This document shows, one piece after another, positions 58,113 through 64,000 of a DNA stretch of 64,000 bases. Each line of letters opens with the position of its first letter. Position 1 is the first letter of the stretch. The translations under genes were made by a program, and so were the position numbers. Source of the stretch: Pseudomonas orientalis (lineage in GTDB: Bacteria; Pseudomonadota; Gammaproteobacteria; Pseudomonadales; Pseudomonadaceae); contig NZ_CP018049.1 of assembly GCF_002934065.1 (NCBI RefSeq), forward strand, positions 3,718,501-3,782,500, in the 5' to 3' direction. A model generated the notes under the pieces. The model was not told where the DNA came from. It ran no database searches and saw nothing but the letters and a program-made list of their open reading frames with translations.

Positions 58113-59117
58113 ATGAACAAGAAAAAGTCCGTCACCATCAGCGACATCGCCAAACGGGTGGGCATGACCACCATCACCGTGTCCCGGGCGTTGAGCAAAC
58201 CTGACCTGGTCAAACCCGCCACCCTGGCGCGCATTCTGGAAGTGGCGCGCGAACTCGACTACGTGCCCAATGCCTTCGCGCGCGGGCTCAAGCGCAGTGA
58301 AAGCCTGATCATCGGCGTGATCACCGCATCGGTGGACAACCCGTTCTACAGCGAGATGATCAAGGCGATCTCCCGCGAAGCGAAAAAGCACGGCTACACC
58401 ATCATGCTGGTGGACACCGATGAGCTCGAAGAATTGGAAAGCAAGGCCGTCGATACCCTGCTGGGTTATCGCGTGGCGGGGATCATCCTGTCGCCGGTCT
58501 CCGATGAGCCAAGCTACCAGCCCGACTATCTCGAGCGCCTGGGCAACGGCAAGACCCCGGTGGTGCTGCTTGACCGCACACTCCACGACAGCCCGTTCAG
58601 CCGCGTGGTGCTCGACAACTACCACAGCGGCATCCAGGCCGCGCATTACCTGTTGCGCCAGACCCCGGACCTCAAGCGCCTGCTGGTGCTGACCGGCCCC
58701 GAACACTCGCGCATCACCGTCGAACGCCTCAAGGGCCTGCGCGAAGTGCTGGCCGAGCATCCCCAGGTGCAGGTCGAGGTGCAGGCCGGGGACTACACGC
58801 TGATGCCGTCCTACCTGCACACCCTCGACTACCTCGCCGCGCACTCGGCGCCGGACGCGATCATGGGCTTCAACCAATTGATCACCCTCGGCGCCCTGCG
58901 CGCGTTGCGCATGCACAACATCGCCCACGACAGCCTGACCATCTGCGGCATCGACCGCCTGCCCTTCGCCGATATTTTCGGCGTGCCCATCGCCTGCGTG
59001 GCCCACGATGCGTCGCTGGCCGGCAGCAGCGCGGTGCGCCTGTTGCTCGATCGCCTGCAAGACCCGCACAAGCCACGGGACAAGGTGGTCATCGCCGGGC
59101 AGTTGGAGAACGGCTAA
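58113..59117 (+). CDS. LacI family transcriptional regulator
   Basis: 334 residues from MNKKKSVTISDIAKRVGMTTITVSRALSKPDLVKP. N-terminal helix-turn-helix and hinge (VPNAFARGLKRSESLIIGVI), then a periplasmic-binding-like sugar domain (VDNPFYSEMIKAISREAKKHGYT). It is convergent with the SDR gene (4-base overlap) and probably represses the sugar-alcohol genes at 59114-64000. Confidence 0.9.
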   Translation: MNKKKSVTISDIAKRVGMTTITVSRALSKPDLVKPATLARILEVARELDYVPNAFARGLKRSESLIIGVITASVDNPFYSEMIKAISREAKKHGYTIMLVDTDELEELESKAVDTLLGYRVAGIILSPVSDEPSYQPDYLERLGNGKTPVVLLDRTLHDSPFSRVVLDNYHSGIQAAHYLLRQTPDLKRLLVLTGPEHSRITVERLKGLREVLAEHPQVQVEVQAGDYTLMPSYLHTLDYLAAHSAPDAIMGFNQLITLGALRALRMHNIAHDSLTICGIDRLPFADIFGVPIACVAHDASLAGSSAVRLLLDRLQDPHKPRDKVVIAGQLENG

Positions 59118-59839
59118 CGGCTGGTATAGCCGCCATCAATCGGCAGGCTCACGCCGCTGATCATGCTGGCCGCATCGCTGAGCAGGAACAGCACCGGCAA
59201 CGCGACGTCCACGGTGTGCGCAAAACGGCCCAGGGGAATGGCGGCCAGTGCCGGGTCGCGCTTGACCGGATCGGACCAGGCCATGGTCGCCATCGGCGTG
59301 AGGGTGACAGTGGGGTTGACGCTGTTGACGCGAATGCCGAAGCGGCCCCATTCGGCGCATTGCACACGGGTGATCGCATCGAGGGCGGCCTTGGAGGCGC
59401 AGTAGCTCAGGTGATCATCCAGCGCCACCAGCGAGGCCTGGCTTGAGACGTTGACGATGCTGCCGGCGATGTTCTCTTCGATCATTTTCGCCGCCACGCG
59501 GCTGGCCACGTGCGCCGCGGCGCGGGCGTTGACCTGCATCACCTGGTCGAAGGCTTCGGCGCTGATGGCGGCGGCAGGCTCCAGGCGTGAAATGCCGGCG
59601 CAGTTGACCAGGCCGTGCAGCGCCGGCAGCTTATTCAGGGCGTGGTCGAGTGCGGCGCTGTCGGCGATATCCACGCTCAGGCTGTGGCAGCCCAGTTCGG
59701 CCAGGGCCTGGGCGTCGCGGCCCAGGGCGAAGACCTCGGCGCCACTGGCGATCAGCTGCTGGGCGATTTCGCGGCCGATGCCGCTGCTGGCGCCGGTGAC
59801 GAGGATGCGCTGGTGAGTGAAGTCGAAAGTAGCCTGCAT
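59114..59839 (-). CDS. SDR family oxidoreductase (L-xylulose reductase-like)
   Basis: 241 residues. Cofactor motif TGASSGIG (about residues 15-22), NCAG and the catalytic Ser in NVSSQAS with YCASK (Tyr-x3-Lys). The order and size fit L-xylulose/dicarbonyl reductase-like enzymes. It is the first gene read leftward in the polyol cluster and probably oxidises or reduces a ketose-polyol pair. Confidence 0.86.
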   Translation of the reverse strand: MQATFDFTHQRILVTGASSGIGREIAQQLIASGAEVFALGRDAQALAELGCHSLSVDIADSAALDHALNKLPALHGLVNCAGISRLEPAAAISAEAFDQVMQVNARAAAHVASRVAAKMIEENIAGSIVNVSSQASLVALDDHLSYCASKAALDAITRVQCAEWGRFGIRVNSVNPTVTLTPMATMAWSDPVKRDPALAAIPLGRFAHTVDVALPVLFLLSDAASMISGVSLPIDGGYTSR

Positions 59840-59869
59840 GAATATAATTCCCGAAACAATGGTGATCCC

Positions 59870-59959
59870 TGTGGGAGGGGGCTTGCCCCCGATAGCGGTG
59901 TGTCATTCAACACCGGGGGCGACTGTTACACCGCCATCGGGAGCAAGCCCCCTCCCACA
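59870..59959. repeat. REPIN (convergent REP pair)
   Basis: GGGGGC-type REPIN of 90 bp between the SDR and kinase genes, which are on the same strand. The right arm has ATCGGGAGCAAG, a point change. Confidence 0.9.
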
Positions 59960-59976
59960 TGTTTGACCCTGTCGGG

Positions 59977-61509
59977 TCAGCTGGCCTGCAGGTTATGCAT
60001 GATCGGTTTCAGCGCGGGATACAGCTTCAGGTACTCGGCAAACGCCTGGTCGTAGACCGCGACATTCTCCCGCTTTGGCTGCGCCCGCAATGCCAACTGC
60101 ACCCAGCCCTTGTCCATCGCCTCATCACTGACCAACCCCACCGTGTGCGCTGCCAGCAACGCCGCCCCCAGCGCCGCTTCGACTTCCTGGACGATGGTGT
60201 ACACCGGGTAGCGCGTCACGTCCGCGATGATCTGCATCCACACATCCGAATGGCTCGCACCGCCCACCACGATCAAGCGCGGGTCAAGGGAATGTGCGCC
60301 CCGGGTGCCGGCTTCGATATTGTGGCGCAGGGCAAAACTCACCCCTTCGAGCACGGCGCGGTACAGGTGGATGCGCGTGTGATACAGGTTCAGCCCGACA
60401 AAACTGCCGCTGGCGCGGTCGTCCCACACCGGGCTGCGCTCGCCCATCAGGTACGGCAGGAACAACAGGCCCTCGCTGCCCGCCGGGATATTCATCGCGC
60501 TGCGCTCGAGCAACACCAGGCTGTCCTCGCCGCTGGCCCGGGCCTGTTGCTCCTCGGCCTGGCAGAATTGCTCGCGGAACCAACTGACCGATGCCCCTGC
60601 GGTGATCGCCCCACCAAAGATGTACAGGTCGCGATGACCGTTATAGACGTGGGGCATGCTCACCAACCCGTGCTGCGCGTCCACCCGCTGGTTGAGGTAG
60701 CCCCAACACATGCTGGTGCCGATCATCGCCACATGGTTGCCCGGTTGGGTGACGCCGGCCGCCAGGGTCGCCATGGCCGCATCCACGCCACCGGCGAGCA
60801 CCGGCGTGCCCGCCTGCAGGCCCAGGCGCGCGGCCCAGTCCTGAAGCAAACCGCCCACCACCTCGCCGGAATACAGCAACCGCTCCGGCATCATCGCCGG
60901 CGGGATGCCCAGTGCATCGAGCATCTCGCCCGACCAGCCGCGCGCAACCACATCGTAGACACCGCCGATATTGCCGGCGCTGCTGTGGTCCACCGCCAGC
61001 TCGCCGGTCAGGCACCAGTTGATATAGCTGTTGGGCGGCAGCAGGTAGCGCGTGTTGGCCCATACGTCAGGCTGGTGCTGCTTGAGCCAGAGCATCTTGG
61101 TGAAGCCGTAGTAGCTGTCCAGCGAGTTGCCGGTGACCGCATACATTCGGTCCAGGTCGACATTCCCACGCACCCACGCCACTTGCTCACCGGCACGACG
61201 GTCCATCCAGATCAGGCACGGGTGCAACGGTGTGATCTGCGCATCCACCGCGATGCCCGAGCCGCCGTACAGGCTGCTGATGCACAACGCCTTGACCTGT
61301 TGCGCCGCGACACCGGCCTTGAGCATGCACTGCGCCACACACGCCTCGACCGCATCCAGCCAGACCTGCGGCCATTGCTCGGCCCAGCGCACTTTCGGCG
61401 TATCCACGCGATAGCCCTGGCTGTGCTGGGCGATGATCGTGCCGTGGGCATCCACCAGCAGCGCTTTGGTGCTCTGGGTCCCTATGTCTACCCCCATCAC
61501 GTAGTTCAT
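59977..61509 (-). CDS. FGGY family carbohydrate kinase
   Basis: 510 residues. N-terminal phosphate motif MGVDIGTQSTKALLVDAHG, WMDRRAGEQVAW and the C-terminal FGGY region VVGGASHSDVWMQIIADV with GAALLAAHTVG. It resembles xylulokinase-like members. It phosphorylates a sugar or sugar alcohol made by the neighbouring dehydrogenases. Its start overlaps nothing, and the dehydrogenase stop lies 2 bases upstream. Confidence 0.9.
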   Translation of the reverse strand: MNYVMGVDIGTQSTKALLVDAHGTIIAQHSQGYRVDTPKVRWAEQWPQVWLDAVEACVAQCMLKAGVAAQQVKALCISSLYGGSGIAVDAQITPLHPCLIWMDRRAGEQVAWVRGNVDLDRMYAVTGNSLDSYYGFTKMLWLKQHQPDVWANTRYLLPPNSYINWCLTGELAVDHSSAGNIGGVYDVVARGWSGEMLDALGIPPAMMPERLLYSGEVVGGLLQDWAARLGLQAGTPVLAGGVDAAMATLAAGVTQPGNHVAMIGTSMCWGYLNQRVDAQHGLVSMPHVYNGHRDLYIFGGAITAGASVSWFREQFCQAEEQQARASGEDSLVLLERSAMNIPAGSEGLLFLPYLMGERSPVWDDRASGSFVGLNLYHTRIHLYRAVLEGVSFALRHNIEAGTRGAHSLDPRLIVVGGASHSDVWMQIIADVTRYPVYTIVQEVEAALGAALLAAHTVGLVSDEAMDKGWVQLALRAQPKRENVAVYDQAFAEYLKLYPALKPIMHNLQAS

Positions 61510-61511
61510 CG

Positions 61512-62591
61512 TCAGAGCACCGGCTTCAACAGCACCTTGATCGACTTGGTCGAGTTGGCCAGCTCGAAGGCCTCGGCGAAGTCATCCAGCGGGAAGTCAT
61601 GGGTGACGATGCCTTTTGACGTGACCAGGCCGCGTTCGAACAGGTCGATGGCAATCGGGTAGCAATACGGGCCCAGGTGGGCGCCGCGTACGTCCAGCTC
61701 CTTGCGGTCGCCGATGATCGACCAGTCCACGCTGGTCTCGGCGCCGAACACGCTGAATTCGACAAAGCGCCCGAGCTTGCGGATCAGGTCCAGGCCCTGG
61801 GTGACGCCGGCCGGTACGCCGGTGGTCTCGATGTACACGTCGCAGCCGTAATTATCGGTAAGGCCGTTGATGATTGCGCGAGCGTTGTCCCGCGACGGGT
61901 TGATCACCACATCGGCGCCGAACTTTTTCGCCAGCTCCAGACGCTCGTCGACCATGTCGATCACCACCAGTTTCTTCGGCGTCTTCAGCGCCGCCACCTG
62001 CACCATGCACAGGCCGAGGGTGCCGGCGCCGGCAATCACCACCACGTCGTCAAGCTGGATATCGCCACGGTTGACCGTATGGATCGAGCAGGCCATGGGC
62101 TCCACCAGTGCCGAGTCTTCCAGGGACACCGACTCGGGAATCTTGTGCACGATGGCCGTCTTGGGAATGCGCATGTATTGAGCCATACCGCCCTCGGCGA
62201 CCTCACGCTGAAAGCCGAAGATGTTGTGCACTTCGCACATCCAGTATTTACCCGACTTGCAGAATCGGCACTTGCTGCAAGGCACGATCTGCTCGGCGAT
62301 CACCTTGTCGCCCACCGTCACTTCGAAGTGCTCCTCGGCGCCCTCGCCCGCCTCCACCACATAGCCGAAAAACTCGTGGCCCGGCACCACAGGCGCCTTG
62401 ACCCAGGGATTGTCGCCGCCCCAGAACATCGCCGCGCCGGAATGGCACTTGCAATCGCTGGCGCAGATGCCGCAGGCGGCAATGCGGATCACCAGTTCAT
62501 TGGGCCGCGCCCGGGGTTTGCCGATGCGTTCCAGGCGGTAGTCTTTGGGGCCGTGGCAGACGACGGCTTGCATATCAGTGTGCTTGTCCAT
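61512..62591 (-). CDS. Zinc-dependent alcohol dehydrogenase (erythritol/L-threitol dehydrogenase-like)
   Basis: 359 residues, MDR superfamily; AGGAA precedes ATG 62591. Catalytic zinc ligands in CGICASDCKCHSG and PGHEF, a structural zinc loop CSKCRFCKSGKYWMC, and cofactor motif IAGAGTLGLCMVQVAAL. Overall pattern and neighbours (kinase, ABC importer, SDR) match the tetritol dehydrogenase group. The exact substrate is inferred. Confidence 0.85.
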   Translation of the reverse strand: MDKHTDMQAVVCHGPKDYRLERIGKPRARPNELVIRIAACGICASDCKCHSGAAMFWGGDNPWVKAPVVPGHEFFGYVVEAGEGAEEHFEVTVGDKVIAEQIVPCSKCRFCKSGKYWMCEVHNIFGFQREVAEGGMAQYMRIPKTAIVHKIPESVSLEDSALVEPMACSIHTVNRGDIQLDDVVVIAGAGTLGLCMVQVAALKTPKKLVVIDMVDERLELAKKFGADVVINPSRDNARAIINGLTDNYGCDVYIETTGVPAGVTQGLDLIRKLGRFVEFSVFGAETSVDWSIIGDRKELDVRGAHLGPYCYPIAIDLFERGLVTSKGIVTHDFPLDDFAEAFELANSTKSIKVLLKPVL

Positions 62592-62618
62592 GGTGTTCGT
62601 TCCTGTGTGGATAGAGAG

Positions 62619-63611
62619 TTAGCGATGGCGCTGACGGCTGATAAAGATCGCCAGCAAAATGATTGCGCCCTTGATCACGCTCTGCACGTAAGGCGATACG
62701 CCGAGCATGTTCAAGCCGTTGTTCAAGACGCCGAGCAACATGGCGCCGAGCAAGGTGCCGATGATCACGCCGCGCCCGCCGGCAATCGACGCACCGCCCA
62801 GTACCACGGCGGCAATCGCATCCAGTTCGAACGACACACCGGCATTCGGCTGGCCGCTCATCAGGCGTGAGGTCAGCACCAGCCCGGCAATCGCTGCGGT
62901 GAGGCCACTGATGCCGTACACCAGCAATTTGAAGCGCGCCGCCCGTACCCCGGACAAGCGCACCGCCTCCTCATTGCCGCCGATGGCGTAGATGTAGCGA
63001 CCGATGCGCGTGTGCTGCAGCAGCACATAGGCCGCCAGGTAAGTGAGCAGCATGATCAGAATCGGCACCTGGATGCCGAACACGCTGGCCCGGCCGAACA
63101 CCGCGAACCACTCCGGCAGCCCGGAAATCGGATAGCCGTCGGTGTACATCAGCCCCAGGCCCCGGGCGATGCCCATGGTCGCCAGGGTCACGATGATCGG
63201 CGGCATATGCAGGTAGGCCACGAACAGGCCGTTGCCGATGCCGAACGCCACACCCACCAGCATCCCGGCACCGATTGCCAGGCCCGGCGGCAGCCCCGCG
63301 ACCATCAAGCCGGCCGTGAGCGTGCCGGACAGCGCCATCACCGGCCCCACCGACAGATCAATGCCGCCGGTAAGAATCACGCAGGTCATGCCCACCGCGA
63401 TGATCGCGTTGATCGACACCTGGCGCGCAATGTTCGACAGGTTGCCGGCGGTGAGGAAGGTGTCGCTGGCGAGAATCATCACCAGGGTCACCACCACCAG
63501 CCCGACAAAGGGATAAAACGCCGGCGAGCGCAGCAACCGCGCCAGGTTCAGGCGCAACCGGCCGGTGCCTGCGGTATTAATGGACGTATTCACTTGAGCC
63601 CCCTGTTGCAT
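62619..63611 (-). CDS. ABC sugar transporter permease (RbsC family)
   Basis: 330 residues with about 9 transmembrane helices and the conserved [16 protein letters not shown] and [16 protein letters not shown] segments of the sugar permease family BPD_transp_2. The start (63611, or GTG 63593) overlaps the end of the ATPase gene. It imports the cluster's substrate. Confidence 0.92.
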   Translation of the reverse strand: MQQGAQVNTSINTAGTGRLRLNLARLLRSPAFYPFVGLVVVTLVMILASDTFLTAGNLSNIARQVSINAIIAVGMTCVILTGGIDLSVGPVMALSGTLTAGLMVAGLPPGLAIGAGMLVGVAFGIGNGLFVAYLHMPPIIVTLATMGIARGLGLMYTDGYPISGLPEWFAVFGRASVFGIQVPILIMLLTYLAAYVLLQHTRIGRYIYAIGGNEEAVRLSGVRAARFKLLVYGISGLTAAIAGLVLTSRLMSGQPNAGVSFELDAIAAVVLGGASIAGGRGVIIGTLLGAMLLGVLNNGLNMLGVSPYVQSVIKGAIILLAIFISRQRHR

Positions 63612-64000
63612 GGCGCATGACCTCTTGAGGATTGACGGCGGACGCTTCCAGCACCTTGACGATCGCGCCCTTGTGGAACACCGCGACGCGGTCGCACATG
63701 CCGATGACTTCCGGCAGTTCGGAGGAAATCATGATGATCGCGTAGCCCTGTTCGGTGAGGCTGCGCATCAGCGCGTAGATCTGCGCCTTGGCGCCCACAT
63801 CGATGCCCCGGGTGGGTTCGTCGAACACCAGCACGTCGCAGTGGTGGTTGATCCAGCGGGCAATCACCACCTTTTGCTGGTTGCCGCCGCTGAGGTTGAA
63901 CACGCGGCTTTCCGCGCTGGGCGCCTTGATCGACAGCTGGCGCATCAGCGCTTCGACGCTGGCGCATTCCCTGGCCGTGTCGATCAGGCCCGCGGCGTTC
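63577..64000 (-). CDS. ABC sugar transporter ATPase (RbsA family), C-terminal part cut by window edge
   Basis: The open frame continues past the right edge. The visible 140 or so residues hold the second ATPase half: signature [16 protein letters not shown], Walker [22 protein letters not shown], then the H-loop region. The tail ends TGGSSEYVH, overlapping the permease start. It powers the sugar importer. Confidence 0.92.
   Translation of the reverse strand, partial: NAAGLIDTARECASVEALMRQLSIKAPSAESRVFNLSGGNQQKVVIARWINHHCDVLVFDEPTRGIDVGAKAQIYALMRSLTEQGYAIIMISSELPEVIGMCDRVAVFHKGAIVKVLEASAVNPQEVMRHATGGSSEYVH

Overview
The window looks like a chromosomal segment of a fluorescent Pseudomonas (P. 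fluorescens group). The evidence is GC-rich coding, the order clpX-clpP-tig-tRNAs-folD, a pyoverdine module (pvdA, an FpvI-type sigma factor, pvdRT-opmQ), the bkd operon, and a dense population of REP/REPIN repeats with a RAYT transposase gene. No prophage, plasmid, insertion sequence or CRISPR array is visible. The calls rest on reading translated proteins, motifs and synteny; no database search was possible.

Layout. 1-2667 (minus): start of clpX, then clpP and tig. 3024-3545 (minus): four tRNAs (Arg-TCT, His, Leu-TAG, His), the His gene duplicated with its flanks. 3820-7369: folD, pbpG, two lipoproteins and a 53-residue membrane protein. 7575-13357: an RND efflux pump with adaptor and outer membrane lipoprotein. 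13563-14021: RAYT. 14083-22570: reductive pyrimidine catabolism (amidohydrolase, NCS1 permease, dihydropyrimidinase, PreT, PreA, TetR regulator). 22687-23913: copC-copD. 24186-31390: hexuronate uptake and oxidation (OprD-type porin, uronate dehydrogenase, lactonase, TRAP transporter, mutarotase-like protein). 31451-34239: EmrAB-like pump. 34403-37805: sulfide and persulfide detoxification (TSUP transporter, SQR, BigR-like repressor, persulfide dioxygenase). 37926-44774: bkdR, bkdA1-A2-B-lpdV and a branched-chain aminotransferase, which together degrade Val/Leu/Ile. 44903-47909: a double GNAT protein and a two-gene radical-SAM DNA repair pair. 48010-54753: pyoverdine synthesis, regulation and export. 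54861-57111: a degenerate hydrolase and a Vps62-like protein with a possible pore-forming region. 57191-64000: LysR, LacI, and a sugar-alcohol (probably tetritol) cluster with SDR, FGGY kinase, zinc dehydrogenase and an ABC importer cut by the window end.

Fifteen loci carry the GGGGGC-type REP, two carry a GAGCGAGC-type REP, and a further palindrome lies at 34371. They occur as convergent REPINs, divergent pairs, collapsed 28-bp palindromes and one nest. Several sit exactly at gene ends, and one supplies the last 17 residues of a protein.

Regulatory sites that can be read include two PvdS iron-starvation boxes with identical 16-nt spacing (pvdA and pvdR), a Fur-like site before the sigma gene, a 20-bp motif shared by the porin and uronate dehydrogenase promoters, an inverted repeat before the dihydropyrimidinase gene, and a palindrome between the BigR-like gene and the dioxygenase gene.
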